A DNA stretch of 64,000 nt from Terriglobus albidus (GCF_025685425.1 NZ_JAGTAS010000055.1:171256-235255); one strand, 5' to 3'. Positions 51,786-63,362 are shown, numbered from the stretch's first letter. Made by a program: numbers and translations. The notes: generated by a model from the sequence alone, not told the origin.

Positions 51786-52601
51786 CTACTTCAGCGAAGC
51801 TAACGCCTTCTCTGCCGCCTTTTTGGTCTTTGGCTCGGCATCGGCTTTCAACACAGCCTCAAAGTGTTGCCGCGCTTCGTCCTTTTTGCCCAGCTTCAGC
51901 GCCATCTCCGCGGCGCCGAGGTGCGCATCCGGATCGTCGGCGAACTGGTCTAGCGCGTCGATGTAGCGGTTATAGGCGCCCTGGATATTTCCATCCTTGC
52001 GGTAGAAATCCGCGACCTTCAGGTCTTCATCGAAGCGCTGTTCGGGGGTCTGTTTCTTCGTAATCTCACCCCGGCTGCCCAGATCCTTCAACTTCACACC
52101 TGTCGGAGTTGCTGGACCGGCGTCCTCATCCTCAGGGGCCTTCGACTCATCGCCCGGATTGCCACCGTTCGACGACGAAGAAGAGCTGGAGGACGACGAA
52201 GAGGAGGAATTTCCCGCGGGGTCATTCGTAGCCGGGGCATCTTCGCCCGGAAACGGGAAGCTCTTTTTGGCATCGGCCGGCGTTACTGGCTTCTGCGCAG
52301 AAGGAGCATCGGCCTCAGACTTTGGTTCCCGGGTCGTGTCGTTTCCTTTGGCCGCATCCGCCTCGGGTTTTGGTTCCTGTGGCGTGTCCTTTCCTTCGGC
52401 TGCCTTCCGTGACTCTTCTTCAGGAAACGGGAATGCCTGTTTTACCTGCTGCGGGGTCTGCGGATCGCCCGTCTTCGCTTTTGGATCGTCGCAGGCCACG
52501 GTTTTCCCTGCCGCATCCTGGCAAGGCTTCGCGGGCTGCTGTTGCTGCGACCAGCAGAGACCACTCAACATCATGACTGAACTCAAAACCAGCCAACGCA
52601 T
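51786..52601 (-). CDS. exported low-complexity protein with C-terminal TPR
   Basis: 271 residues from ATG 52601 (MRWLVLSSVMMLSGLCWSQ, a signal peptide); the frame upstream lacks a signal. The middle is repetitive and acidic: the motif pair AFPFPEEES and SFPFPGEDA, two EPK-x-EADA blocks and a run of thirteen Ser residues. The C-terminal 80 residues hold a TPR-like pair (GNIQGAYNRYIDALDQFADD; AHLGAAEMALKLGKKDEARQ). It is a likely periplasmic scaffold with a flexible linker. The gene ends against repeat copy 3 and diverges from the SET-domain gene. Confidence 0.78.
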   Translation of the reverse strand: MRWLVLSSVMMLSGLCWSQQQQPAKPCQDAAGKTVACDDPKAKTGDPQTPQQVKQAFPFPEEESRKAAEGKDTPQEPKPEADAAKGNDTTREPKSEADAPSAQKPVTPADAKKSFPFPGEDAPATNDPAGNSSSSSSSSSSSSSNGGNPGDESKAPEDEDAGPATPTGVKLKDLGSRGEITKKQTPEQRFDEDLKVADFYRKDGNIQGAYNRYIDALDQFADDPDAHLGAAEMALKLGKKDEARQHFEAVLKADAEPKTKKAAEKALASLK

Positions 52602-52710
52602 ATGTCGTATTAGACGCCGTGACCGGTGGCGCCGCCAACCCACGTCACTCATTTGTTCACAGCCGTTCCGTGCTACTCTCTCCCCACAGGGATACACCCA
52701 TACACAACCT

Positions 52711-53172
52711 ATGCCAGCAACTCTCGTCATCCGCTCCAGTGCCATTCACGCAGCCGGCTGCTATACCACGACGCCTATCCGCAAGGGTGCACGCATTGTT
52801 GAATATGACGGCCCGCGCATCACCAAGGATGTTGCCGACGAACGTTATGCCGACCGCTTTGTCACCTACCTGTTCGGCGTGGGCGATCGCAATACGGTGA
52901 TCGATGGCTTTGGCGCGGCAATGTTTATCAATCACTCCTGCGACCCAAACTGCGAGACGCAGGAGATCGACGAGCGTGTCTTTGTCGTCGCGATCCGCAA
53001 CATTGCTGCCGGCGAAGAGCTGACGTACGAGTACAACCTCTACGACTCCGACGAAGAGGACCAGCCCTGCTACTGCGGCGCCCCTGTCTGCCGCGGCACG
53101 ATGTTCAGTGAAGAAGAGATCCGGCGCCGTAAGCGCATAGCCGCACGTACAGCAAAAGTCGGCCGGGCCTGA
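52711..53172 (+). CDS. SET-domain protein-lysine methyltransferase-like
   Basis: 153 residues from ATG 52711. A compact SET domain fills the protein: GCYTTTPIRKGARIVEYDG at the front, NHSCDPNCE (residues 74-82, the pseudoknot), GEELTYEYNL (101-110), and a post-SET zinc motif CYCGAPVCRGTM with Cys120, Cys122 and Cys127. This arrangement matches SAM-dependent lysine methyltransferases of eukaryotes, here without other domains. The target is unknown; bacterial members may methylate ribosomal or DNA-associated proteins. A basic tail (RRRKRIAARTAKVGRA) may contact nucleic acid. It lies 82 bases upstream of dnaX. Confidence 0.9.
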   Translation: MPATLVIRSSAIHAAGCYTTTPIRKGARIVEYDGPRITKDVADERYADRFVTYLFGVGDRNTVIDGFGAAMFINHSCDPNCETQEIDERVFVVAIRNIAAGEELTYEYNLYDSDEEDQPCYCGAPVCRGTMFSEEEIRRRKRIAARTAKVGRA

Positions 53173-53254
53173 ATTTTCATCATCGCGGGCGGCAGGATAA
53201 TCCCGTACCCGCCTCTCCACACCCCACGCGGCGATACAATCAACGCCAGTAACA

Positions 53255-55351
53255 ATGGCCTATCAGGTTCTTGCACGCAAGTATCGCCCTCTCCGTTTTG
53301 CCGACGTGGCCGGACAGGATCACGTCACCCGGACGCTCATCAATGCGCTGGAACAGCAGCGTATCGCGCATGGCTATATCTTTTCGGGCCATCGCGGCAT
53401 CGGAAAAACCACCATCGCCCGCATTCTTGCGTCCGCGCTGAACTGCCGTAATGCCATCGGCTCAGCCGAGCGCCCAACTGCGGAGCCCTGCCTGAAGTGC
53501 GACTCCTGTATCGAAATCCGCCAGGGCAATGCCGTCGACGTGATCGAGATCGACGCCGCCACGAACCGCGGTATCGACGAGATTCGCGAGCTGCGCGATG
53601 CCGCCCGCTACCGTCCGGCGCGGGACCGCTACAAGATCTACATTCTCGATGAGGCGCACCAGATCACGGATGCCGCCTTCAATGCCCTGTTGAAGACGCT
53701 GGAGGAGCCACCTGACCACATCGTCTTCATGATGGCGACCACCGAGCCGGAGAACATTCCGCAGACCATCCGCTCACGCTGCCAGCACTTCAGCTTTCAC
53801 GCGGTTCGTCATGACGACATTCTGGCCGAGCTGCGCGGCATCGCCCAGCAGGAAGATGTCGCTGCGGATGATGCTGCACTCGCCCTTCTGGCGGAAGCGG
53901 GCGACGGTTCCATGCGCGATGCACTGTCCATCATGGACCAGGCCATCGCCTCTGCCCCGATGGTGGACGGCAAGGCACAACTCGTCGCTACCCAGATTCG
54001 CGACCTGATGGGCAGCGTACCGAACACAGTCTTTGAAGAGATGCTCGAGGCCGTCAGCGCAAACCAATCTGCCGTGGTGATTCAGACGGCAGCCCGGCTG
54101 CTGGATGCCGGTAACTCCCCAACACAGATCTCCCGTCAGTTTGTGCGTTACCTGCGCAACTGCGTCGTCGCCAAGATCGCGAACCTGACCGAAGAGAACA
54201 ATCAGAGCGACCTGCTGCAAATTTCGCAGGATGAGCGCCGTCGTGCCGCCCGCAGCTCCCAACTCTTCACCGAAGAAGAGCTGACGCGTTTTCTCCAGGT
54301 GATGCTGCGTACCTTTGACGATCTCGGTTTCCGGCAGGAACCTCGCTTCCATCTTGAGCTCGGTTTGCTGAAGCTGGTTCACCTGCAGCGGCTGCTGCCG
54401 GTCGAAGACCTGCTCAGCCAACTCCCTGCGCCGACCGGGACAAGCTCACGCCCGGCGACAGCGCCGCCGGTGCGACCCGCGACGCCTCCGCCGGCACGTC
54501 CCTCTGGTGGCCAGCCTGGAAGCTCTACCTCGGCTACATCCGCCGCTCCGGCAAAGCCCGCCTTCTCTCCCTTTGAAGCAGACCGCTCGCGCAAGACAGA
54601 GATGTCTTCGCGACTGACGCTGAATAACGTCATTCCTATTGATCAGACAGCCGGCAATCTCGCACTAGCTCCGGAGCCTGTGCTTCCGGCAGCCGCTCCC
54701 GTGCCAGAGGTCGCAGCCCCGATCATGGTCGCTGAGTCAGTGGTGGAGACAACGCCGGCGATTCCATTCACCGCGCCGGAACCGGTGGTGCCCTCCATCG
54801 CTGTATTCGCCGAGCCGATTGCTGAACCAGTGATGGCTCCTCCACCTGCTCCTGTCATGGCTCCGCCTGCACCCCCAATTGAGGTAGCGGTTCCGGCTCC
54901 TGCCCCGGTCGCTACAGCAGTGGCAACGCCAAGCCCAGCAGCAGGCCAGGCTGCAGGAGGCTATGACATCGCGGCATTGCAAAACGCCATTGTCAATGAG
55001 CTCTCCGCCAGCAAGGGCCACAGCTCCGCCGCCGATCAGATGGATGAGTCCACCTTCACCATCGAAGGCAACGAACTACGCGTCCAGACGACTCTCTCTG
55101 CTGGCATGCTGAAGCTGCTGATCAACGCAGAGGCGGAGAAGATCATCAAGACCTCGCTACGGCTGCAAGGAGCCGCAGACTTGAAACTGGTCCTGCTGCC
55201 CGGCTCCGCAGCCAATGCCGCAGCAAAGAAGGACCGGCCTGCAGCCGCAGGCTCCGTCAAGGCCGCAGCGATGGAGCATCCTATCGTGCAGCAGGCACAG
55301 AAGCTCTTCAACGCAGAGATCCGAACCGTCATCGACCTGCGCGAAAAATAG
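53255..55351 (+). CDS. dnaX: DNA polymerase III subunit gamma/tau
   Basis: 698 residues from ATG 53255. The clamp loader ATPase: MAYQVLARKYRPLRFADVAG, Walker A GHRGIGKTTIARI, zinc Cys set around CLKCDSC, Walker B IYILDEAHQIT, sensor ATTEPENIPQTIRSRCQHF (SRC arginine finger). The AAA+ and collar parts end near residue 390. They are followed by a long Pro/Ala-rich linker (APPVRPATPPPARPSG, PAPVMAPPAPPIEVAVP) and a C-terminal tau-like domain of about 120 residues (IAALQNAIVNELSASKGHSS; KLLINAEAEKIIKTSLRLQ). It heads the dnaX-ybaB-recR cluster. Confidence 0.96.
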   Translation: MAYQVLARKYRPLRFADVAGQDHVTRTLINALEQQRIAHGYIFSGHRGIGKTTIARILASALNCRNAIGSAERPTAEPCLKCDSCIEIRQGNAVDVIEIDAATNRGIDEIRELRDAARYRPARDRYKIYILDEAHQITDAAFNALLKTLEEPPDHIVFMMATTEPENIPQTIRSRCQHFSFHAVRHDDILAELRGIAQQEDVAADDAALALLAEAGDGSMRDALSIMDQAIASAPMVDGKAQLVATQIRDLMGSVPNTVFEEMLEAVSANQSAVVIQTAARLLDAGNSPTQISRQFVRYLRNCVVAKIANLTEENNQSDLLQISQDERRRAARSSQLFTEEELTRFLQVMLRTFDDLGFRQEPRFHLELGLLKLVHLQRLLPVEDLLSQLPAPTGTSSRPATAPPVRPATPPPARPSGGQPGSSTSATSAAPAKPAFSPFEADRSRKTEMSSRLTLNNVIPIDQTAGNLALAPEPVLPAAAPVPEVAAPIMVAESVVETTPAIPFTAPEPVVPSIAVFAEPIAEPVMAPPPAPVMAPPAPPIEVAVPAPAPVATAVATPSPAAGQAAGGYDIAALQNAIVNELSASKGHSSAADQMDESTFTIEGNELRVQTTLSAGMLKLLINAEAEKIIKTSLRLQGAADLKLVLLPGSAANAAAKKDRPAAAGSVKAAAMEHPIVQQAQKLFNAEIRTVIDLREK

Positions 55352-55385
55352 ACCCTTAACCGATCGAAAAACCGTCCAACAACGT

Positions 55386-55718
55386 ATGAACTTTTCCGAC
55401 ATCGCGAAGATGAAAGAGATGATGGGCCAGGCCCGTCAGATGCAGGAGCAGATGGAGCAGAAGCTCCGCCAGGCCGAGGTCGAAGCCTCCTCGGGCGGGG
55501 GAATGGTTACGGCTCGCATGAATGGCAAGAAAGAGCTGCTCTCTCTCAAAATCGATCCTACGGCCTTTTCCTCGGGCATGGGGGCGCCTGCCGATATTGA
55601 GCTGCTCGAAGACCTGATCAAGGCCGCCATCAATGAAGCCGGCCGCAAAGCCGACGAGATCATGAAACAGGGAGTTCAGTCAGCCCTTGGCGGTCTCAAC
55701 ATTCCCGGACTGACGTAA
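55386..55718 (+). CDS. ybaB: YbaB/EbfC-family nucleoid-associated protein
   Basis: 110 residues from ATG 55386 (MNFSDIAKMKEMMGQARQMQ), 34 bases after dnaX; longer frames upstream lie inside dnaX. A Met/Gln-rich helix with coiled-coil periodicity, then ASSGGGMVTARMNGKKELLS and LKIDPTAFSSG, and a C-terminal helix (ADIELLEDLIKAAINEAGRK). The family forms dimeric clamps on DNA. Its stop overlaps the recR start (TAATG). Confidence 0.94.
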   Translation: MNFSDIAKMKEMMGQARQMQEQMEQKLRQAEVEASSGGGMVTARMNGKKELLSLKIDPTAFSSGMGAPADIELLEDLIKAAINEAGRKADEIMKQGVQSALGGLNIPGLT

Positions 55719-56317
55719 TGGCCCGCTTCGCAGAACCCATGGCGCGGCTGATCGAAGAGTTGCGCAAGCTTCCCGGCATCGGTACCAAATCGGCCCAGCG
55801 GCTCGCCTTTCACATCCTGCGCTCCAGCACCACCGACGCCGAAGCTCTCTCAAAAGCGATTCTTCAGCTCAAGGCGAGCCTTCGCTTGTGCTCGCGCTGT
55901 AACAACATCACTGACGTTGATCCCTGCGCCATCTGCTCCAGCCCCACCCGCAACCAGCGGCTGGTCTGCGTCGTGGAGGAGCCAACCAACATCGGCGCGA
56001 TCGAAAAGACGCGGACCTGGAACGGAGTTTTCCACGTCCTTCACGGCACGCTTTCTCCGGTGAACGGGATAGGCCCCGAGCAACTCCGAACCACCAACCT
56101 TTTCAACCGTTTATCCGATATAGAGGAAGTAATACTCGCACTCTCCCCTACGGTGGAAGGCGAGGCAACAAGCCACTATTTAGCGCAGGAAATCCACAAG
56201 CTGGCTCCCGCCCTTCCGGTCACCCGTATCGCCACCGGTGTTCCTGCGGGAAGCGATATTGAGTACGCCGACGAGATCACGCTGAGCCGCGCTCTCGACA
56301 ACCGCCGTCAGCTTTAG
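55718..56317 (+). CDS. recR: recombination mediator RecR
   Basis: 199 residues; ATG 55718 overlaps the ybaB stop. N-terminal helix-hairpin-helix LIEELRKLPGIGTKSAQRLA, zinc finger CSRCNNITDVDPCAICSS, Toprim (LVCVVEEPTNIGAIEKT; EVILALSPTVEGEATSHYLA) and the Walker-like C-terminus VTRIATGVPAGSDIEYADEI. It acts with RecO/RecF to load RecA at gaps. The order dnaX-ybaB-recR is common in bacteria. Confidence 0.96.
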   Translation: MARFAEPMARLIEELRKLPGIGTKSAQRLAFHILRSSTTDAEALSKAILQLKASLRLCSRCNNITDVDPCAICSSPTRNQRLVCVVEEPTNIGAIEKTRTWNGVFHVLHGTLSPVNGIGPEQLRTTNLFNRLSDIEEVILALSPTVEGEATSHYLAQEIHKLAPALPVTRIATGVPAGSDIEYADEITLSRALDNRRQL

Positions 56318-56355
56318 AGATCACTTTGCGCGATCTTTCTTGGGAAGATAAGGCG

Positions 56356-56382
56356 GCCCCATGTCCCAAGGGGATATGGGGC
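56356..56382. terminator. hairpin between recR and gpmI
   Basis: GCCCCAT (56356-56362) pairs with ATGGGGC (56376-56382), with inner TCCC/GGGA. It lies in the convergent gap; no clear T-run, so strength is uncertain. Confidence 0.55.
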
Positions 56383-56419
56383 ACCCAGTGCATGGGTTGG
56401 TTAAATTTACGGCTACGCT

Positions 56420-58027
56420 CTACTTCGCTGGAGGAAGCACTCGCAGGTCACCACCGGTCATCTCCTTGGGCTGCGGGATTCCAAGGAGCCCAAGAATCGT
56501 CGGAGAGATATCGCGCAGCGAGCCACCTTCGCGGACGCCGACCTTTCGCCCCTGATCGGTCACCAGGATGAAGGGCACGGGGTTGGTAGTGTGCGCCGTG
56601 TGCGGGCCTCCCGTGGTCGGGTCGATCAGCATCTCCGCATTACCGTGGTCGGCCGTTACAATCATCGCGCCTTCACGGGCTTTGATGGCCTTGTAAAGAC
56701 GTCCCAGGCAGTAGTCGACCGTCTCTACACCTTTGACTGTGGGTTCGATCTTGCCGGAGTGGCCCACCATATCTGCATTCGCGAAGTTCACAACGATCAC
56801 GTCGAAGGCTGTATCGTTGACGGCCTTCTCGACAACTTCAGCGATACCTTCGGCGCTCATCTCCGGAGCGAGATCGTACGTCGCAACCTTCTTCGAAGGC
56901 ACCAGTTCGCGTTCCTCTCCAGCGAACGGCTTCTCGATACCGCCGTTGAAGAAGTAGGTGACGTGCGCGTACTTCTCCGTTTCCGCCACGCGCAGATTGC
57001 GAAGCTCAGCGTTACCCATCACGTTGGCCAGGAGATTATCCATGCTCTCCGGCAGAAGGTACATGGGGATTGAGAAGTTCTTGTCGTATTGCGTCATGGT
57101 CACCACGTGCAGATTCTTCGGCACAGTGTTGCGAGGAATCTCCAGATCGAGCTCTTCGGCCTTAGGCAGTTCGCGGCCTTCATTGGCCGTGAGATGCGAG
57201 TTGCGGGCCAGCACACGAATAATCTGGCGAACACGATCTGCGCGGTAGTTGAAGCAGATGACCGCATCTTCATTCTGAATGGTTGCTACCGGCTTGCCGT
57301 GCTCAGTGACGACAAAGGGCACGATGAACTCATCGGTAACGCCATTGTTGTAGCACTCACGAACACGGGCGATGGCGTCCTCATAGGCTCCGCCCTCAGC
57401 TTGGCCCTTGACCATTGCGTCGAAGGCCTTGGCCTCCCGCTCCCAGCGCAGATCGCGGTCCATGGCGTAGTAACGTCCGCTGACAGATGCCAGCTTACCC
57501 ACGCCGTACTCACGGAACTTCTGGAAGAGCTCCTCCAGGTAGCCTGCTCCGGAACTCGGCAACGTGTCACGGCCATCCATAAAGGCATGCACAAAGACAT
57601 CCTTGATGCCCTGCTGGGCCGCCATCTTCAGCAACGCATAGAGATGCCGCTGGTGCGAGTGCACACCGCCATCCGACACCAGGCCGATCAGGTGCAGCGA
57701 ACGGCCATTGGCGGCAACCCGCATCGCCTTGAGAAGAGCGGGGTCGGTAAAGAAGTCGCCCTTTGCAACCGCCTCATCGATACGAACGATATCCATGCGC
57801 ACAATACGCCCAGCGCCGATATTCAGGTGGCCGACCTCAGAATTGCCCATCTGTCCGTCCGGCAGACCGACGAAGTGATCGCTGGCGCGGATCGTCGTGT
57901 TGGGATACTCCGCCAGCAGACGGTCGTAGTTCGGCTTGCGGGCGAGGGCGATGGCGTTGCCTTTGGTCTCGGTGCGGATACCCCATCCATCCAGGATGGT
58001 CAGGACGAGCGGCTTGTTCTTTGACAT
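56420..58027 (-). CDS. gpmI: 2,3-bisphosphoglycerate-independent phosphoglycerate mutase
   Basis: 535 residues from ATG 58027 ([20 protein letters not shown]); the frame runs upstream to 58120 without a start signal. Alkaline-phosphatase fold with two Mn ions: Asp13 in ILDGWG, catalytic Ser63 in [62 protein letters not shown] and [13 protein letters not shown]. It interconverts 3- and 2-phosphoglycerate. Enolase, the next glycolytic step, is encoded 135 bases upstream on the same strand. Confidence 0.96.
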   Translation of the reverse strand: MSKNKPLVLTILDGWGIRTETKGNAIALARKPNYDRLLAEYPNTTIRASDHFVGLPDGQMGNSEVGHLNIGAGRIVRMDIVRIDEAVAKGDFFTDPALLKAMRVAANGRSLHLIGLVSDGGVHSHQRHLYALLKMAAQQGIKDVFVHAFMDGRDTLPSSGAGYLEELFQKFREYGVGKLASVSGRYYAMDRDLRWEREAKAFDAMVKGQAEGGAYEDAIARVRECYNNGVTDEFIVPFVVTEHGKPVATIQNEDAVICFNYRADRVRQIIRVLARNSHLTANEGRELPKAEELDLEIPRNTVPKNLHVVTMTQYDKNFSIPMYLLPESMDNLLANVMGNAELRNLRVAETEKYAHVTYFFNGGIEKPFAGEERELVPSKKVATYDLAPEMSAEGIAEVVEKAVNDTAFDVIVVNFANADMVGHSGKIEPTVKGVETVDYCLGRLYKAIKAREGAMIVTADHGNAEMLIDPTTGGPHTAHTTNPVPFILVTDQGRKVGVREGGSLRDISPTILGLLGIPQPKEMTGGDLRVLPPAK

Positions 58028-58162
58028 TACAGATTCACTTTCCGCGTTGGTGTACTGCTTCGGCTGCCTGCGGCTCAGCCCTATTGCAAGAATGGGTGCG
58101 GCTGCCCGGTAGCAGCGCACCCATCATCGCAAAGGAAGTTGAAGAAGACCTCTCGCAACTGC

Positions 58163-59620
<1,458 letters not shown>

Positions 59621-59772
59621 TTAGCAGCCGAAAACCGCCCAGAGGACTGACCACGCCAGCTTTAACGATGCCGTAGCAGTGTTAGCAACAGAGATTCCCA
59701 GGGGGTCACAGGCGCAACCTATGGGGCTACGCTTGGTCTATAGGATTGCGCTTCCTGCGCGCGCGAGGTTTT

Positions 59773-60666
59773 ATGTCCGTCAAGCACTCTGTATCCACCG
59801 CTGCCCTGCTTCTATCGATTGCGCCGATGTTTGCGCAACAAAGCGGCGTGTCCGTGCCCCCCAAAGAGGACTACACGCAGGACGCCGCCCCACAGAAGCC
59901 GAGCGCAGCCAAACCGGTCGCGACGGTCCCACCTGCCCTCGGCGAGGAACCCGCACCTGCTCCGGCTCCCGTTCAGACCATGCCGGCCCCCGTGGCCGCA
60001 CCCAAGCCGGCACCGGCAGCCCCTGCGCCGACCGCTGTGGCGGAGCTGAAGACGCACGTGGATGCGGACCCAGATAGTGGTGTTGTGACCTACGTTCCCT
60101 CGCCCAAAGGTGAACTTCCACAGGGCACGCTGATCCGCGTGCAGCTCAACGATGAGATCTCCACCACCGATACTCCGATCGGCGCTCCTTTCCACGCCCG
60201 TGTTGCGCAGGATGTCTCGCGCGATGGACATGTCGTTATTCCCGCCGGCGCGGAGATGATCGGTCGCGTGACAGAAGTGCGGGGCGGTAAGCGTATCCGC
60301 GGCGCAGCCCTGATTCACCTGGAGCCCCAGCAGATCAACCTGCCTGACGGAACCCACTTCGTCGTCCATGCCCAGGTGATCGACACCGACCAGCAAGGAA
60401 ACGCCCGTATCGGCAGCGAAGGCAACATCGTTCGCCGTGATCACGCCAAGGGAACTCTGGCTGCCATGGGACTTACCACCGGGGGCGCCACCGCTGCGGG
60501 AGCCATGGTGGGCGGCGGTGTTGGCGCCCTGGTCGGCGCGGGGATCGGCGCGGGAGCCTCGACCGTGGTCTGGTTGAAGCAGGACCGTCAGCTCACCATC
60601 ATGAAGGACTCCACCATCGACTTCGCTCTGAGCGTACCGATGATGACGACACCGCTGCACAACTAA
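59773..60666 (+). CDS. secreted Ala/Pro-rich protein with TrbI/VirB10-like beta domain
   Basis: 297 residues from ATG 59773 (MSVKHSVSTAALLLSIAPMF), with GAGG upstream. Signal peptide, then an Ala/Pro-rich linker (EEPAPAPAPVQTMPAPVAAP) and a beta domain: PQGTLIRVQLNDEISTTDTP, FHARVAQDVSRDGHVVIPAG and IHLEPQQINLPDGTHFVV. This pattern resembles the C-terminal barrel of VirB10/TrbI. A glycine-zipper stretch (GGATAAGAMVGGGVGALVGA) and a final strand follow. No conjugation gene is nearby, so a stand-alone envelope protein is more likely than a transfer component. Confidence 0.7.
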   Translation: MSVKHSVSTAALLLSIAPMFAQQSGVSVPPKEDYTQDAAPQKPSAAKPVATVPPALGEEPAPAPAPVQTMPAPVAAPKPAPAAPAPTAVAELKTHVDADPDSGVVTYVPSPKGELPQGTLIRVQLNDEISTTDTPIGAPFHARVAQDVSRDGHVVIPAGAEMIGRVTEVRGGKRIRGAALIHLEPQQINLPDGTHFVVHAQVIDTDQQGNARIGSEGNIVRRDHAKGTLAAMGLTTGGATAAGAMVGGGVGALVGAGIGAGASTVVWLKQDRQLTIMKDSTIDFALSVPMMTTPLHN

Positions 60667-60680
60667 AGACTGGTAAAGAG

Positions 60681-60718
60681 CAAAGTAAAGGGGCCGGAAA
60701 TCCAGCCCCTTTACTTTG
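60681..60718. terminator. hairpin terminator after the VirB10-like gene
   Basis: Perfect 14-bp arms CAAAGTAAAGGGGC and GCCCCTTTACTTTG around a 10-base loop, 15 bases past the stop. Confidence 0.9.
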
Positions 60719-60845
60719 TGTTGAATAGTTGAATGGTTGAATCGTTATTCGCGGCTTGGATCACTGATTACGCTGCACGCTACAAAAGGGCTGGCAATAC
60801 TTTCCCTTCCGATGCCGTACGTCTTCAACTTTCAACTTGAAACTT

Positions 60846-63320
60846 TCAACCTAGTTTTCTGACGTTGCTGAGCAGGCGCTTCCAGTTCTTCTGGTTACGG
60901 CGGAAACTCTTCTTCAGATCTTCCAGGATGCGTTCGAAGTCCGTGTGGCCGCGCAGCTTGCTCCATGCCGGGTTGATGGAGAACCAGGGATAGTTCTCGT
61001 TGCCCAGGTAGATAGCGCGGCGCAGCCAGTGCAATGCCTCGCTCTCGTCACCTTCTACCGCGAAGTACGTGGCCAGGCGATAGGCCATCTCGGAGTCTGC
61101 CTCGGCGGCCGCCAGCGTCTCATCCAGAATGAAGGTCGAGGCCTTCTGCCGGTCTCCGAGCTGCACATAGCACATTGCAATCGTCGGCGAGATGATGCGC
61201 AGCGACGGATCGTCCGCGACCACGGACTCCAGTGTCTCGACGGCTTTCTGCAGCTCTCCTCGACGCATCAACTGATATCCCTCGGTGATGCGTAACAGGG
61301 CGTGGTCGGGCTGCAGGGTCAGGCCCTTCTGAATCTCGTCACCTGCAAGTTCCAACTGGTTCTGATACTGGTACACGCGGGCGCGATGGTTGTAGATATT
61401 CGGCGCTCCTGAGGGATTGAGGCGCAGCGCGGTGGAGAACTGATCGAGAGCTTCTTCGTACATACCATCAAGCCGCAAGGTGATGCCGGCGATAGTATGC
61501 ACGTTCCACTCATTCTCCGCGGTCTGCAGCAGATGCTCGATTCCGTGACGGACGCTCTCCTTCTCACCGCGCGAGAGCAGCATGTAGACGCGATAGAGAT
61601 TCGCTTCAATCGATCCGGGATCGAGCGATAGCGCTTTATCGAAGGCGCGTCGGGCCTCCAGCAGATGCATCTGGCCGCCCATACCATGACGGGCATACTG
61701 CAACTGAGCGATGCCCAGCCCACTCCATCCAGGAGCGAAGTTCGGGTTGCGAGTTACCACTGCCTCCAACAGGTCTCGAGCTCGATCAAGATCGTCACGT
61801 GAGCCCGTCGTCTGCATGAAGGTGGAGAGAATGGCGCGGCCCTGGAGATAGTCCTCCGAGGTATCTTCCGTCAGCGGTACTGAGGTACTTGGAACACCGG
61901 CGGCACGCTTGCGTTTCAGACCGCCAAAGCCCTGCAGTGAGGCGAAGACCTCATTGCTGATCTCAGTCTGCACGGCAACCAGATCGAACGACGCCACGCT
62001 GATGGCGCCGCCGGCGAGAATGCTCTGCCCGGCGACATCCAATAGCTGCCAATTGAGGTCAAAGCCTTTCTCTGACCGCAGAAAATTCCCGGCAAGCACA
62101 AACTGCACCAGCAGCTTGCGGCCGATGGCCAGCGGATCGAGCTGCTGCACCGGCACATTCATCAGGGCGCTGGTGGGACGCACCACGAGATCTGAGATAC
62201 GCGCGAGCCTGGCCGAGATGGCATCGGCGAGCGCATGCCCATAGAGCGGAGAGACATCCCCTGCCGGAGCGAAGTTCACGAAGGGAAGAACCACGATCGA
62301 GTTTTCTTTGGCAGGCGTCTCCGTGCTGTCACGAAAACGCTCGGCGAGCATAGACAGAATGCCGGTAGAGCGCTTCTCTTCCTCCTGCGGGGTCTCGAGA
62401 GGACGTGCGAGCGGCGAGCCGCCAGGTACCACCACAGCTTCAAGCTGCATCGTGGTCAGAATGGTCTTCAGGCTCTCGCGCAGTTCTACGGCCGCTCCGA
62501 AGCGGGCCGACGGCTGCTTCTCGAGGCAGCGGAGGATAACGCTCTCCAGCTCCTGCGGGAGCGAGGGTGCAATCTCACGCAGGGGCGGCGGATCGGAGAA
62601 CTGAATCGCACGAATCGACTGAAACTCCGGCGCATCCGGGCGATGAAATGGATGACGGCCGGCAGCCAGCTCGTACAGAATGAGTCCCAGCGCGAAGATG
62701 TCGCTCTGCACGCTCGATTGCCCGGTCACGAATTGCTCCGGAGCCATATAGGCTACGGTTCCTCCGCGGGCGGTGTACGTGGGCCCCACCGGAGCGTTGG
62801 CGTCGCGCTTATCGCCTGGCTTCACCGGGTCAAAGTGCATGTCTTCGGCTGAGAGCCGACGAGCCAGGCCGAAATCGAGGATCTTGATCAGGCCGCCATC
62901 GGTCAGCATGACGTTGGCGGGCTTCAGGTCGCGATGGAAGATACCGAGCGCATGCGCGGCTGCCAGACCGTCTGCCATTTGCATGCCTGCTGAGAGGATG
63001 AGCTGCAGGCTCGCGGGTCCCTCGCTGATGACCTTGTCCAGGCTCTTGCCGGGGATGTACTGCATGGCAATGAACGCCTCATCCTCGGTCTCACCCGTGT
63101 CATAGATCGCACAGACGTTCGGATGATCGATAGCGGAGGCGAGCCGAGCCTCACGCAGAACGGTTGACCGGATCTGTTCGACGGTCAGAGCTCCGCGCTT
63201 GATCAGCTTGAGGACGACGGGGCGTTGCAGCAGCGTGTCCGTGGCAAGATAGACGACGCCGGAACCGCCCGCTCCCAGCTTCCGGACGATCTCATATTGC
63301 TCCACCTGTCGTTGCTTCAT
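60846..63320 (-). CDS. Hanks-type serine/threonine kinase with C-terminal TPR region
   Basis: 824 residues from ATG 63320. Kinase domain residues about 9-275: glycine loop KLGAGGSGVVYLATD, Lys38 in VVLKLI, HRDLKPANVML with H129-R-D, DFG at 149-151, APE at 193-195. After a variable region (LLVQFVLAGNFLRSEKGFDL) comes a C-terminal half of TPR-like helices: DDLDRARDLLEAVVTRNPNF, LLEARRAFDKALSLDPGS, MYEEALDQFSTALRLNPSG, LQKAVETLESVVADDPSLR and ESEALHWLRRAIYLGNENYP. No membrane helix is obvious. Such acidobacterial kinases are numerous; the substrates are unknown. Confidence 0.95.
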   Translation of the reverse strand: MKQRQVEQYEIVRKLGAGGSGVVYLATDTLLQRPVVLKLIKRGALTVEQIRSTVLREARLASAIDHPNVCAIYDTGETEDEAFIAMQYIPGKSLDKVISEGPASLQLILSAGMQMADGLAAAHALGIFHRDLKPANVMLTDGGLIKILDFGLARRLSAEDMHFDPVKPGDKRDANAPVGPTYTARGGTVAYMAPEQFVTGQSSVQSDIFALGLILYELAAGRHPFHRPDAPEFQSIRAIQFSDPPPLREIAPSLPQELESVILRCLEKQPSARFGAAVELRESLKTILTTMQLEAVVVPGGSPLARPLETPQEEEKRSTGILSMLAERFRDSTETPAKENSIVVLPFVNFAPAGDVSPLYGHALADAISARLARISDLVVRPTSALMNVPVQQLDPLAIGRKLLVQFVLAGNFLRSEKGFDLNWQLLDVAGQSILAGGAISVASFDLVAVQTEISNEVFASLQGFGGLKRKRAAGVPSTSVPLTEDTSEDYLQGRAILSTFMQTTGSRDDLDRARDLLEAVVTRNPNFAPGWSGLGIAQLQYARHGMGGQMHLLEARRAFDKALSLDPGSIEANLYRVYMLLSRGEKESVRHGIEHLLQTAENEWNVHTIAGITLRLDGMYEEALDQFSTALRLNPSGAPNIYNHRARVYQYQNQLELAGDEIQKGLTLQPDHALLRITEGYQLMRRGELQKAVETLESVVADDPSLRIISPTIAMCYVQLGDRQKASTFILDETLAAAEADSEMAYRLATYFAVEGDESEALHWLRRAIYLGNENYPWFSINPAWSKLRGHTDFERILEDLKKSFRRNQKNWKRLLSNVRKLG

Positions 63321-63362
63321 ATCTTGATTATCGCAAGCGGGTTGTGGAACTTTATTCTTCCA

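Noticed and set aside
57089..58024. 311-codon frame antisense to gpmI
   Set aside because: The phosphoglycerate mutase catalytic residues fix the minus strand; this product is an antisense shadow.
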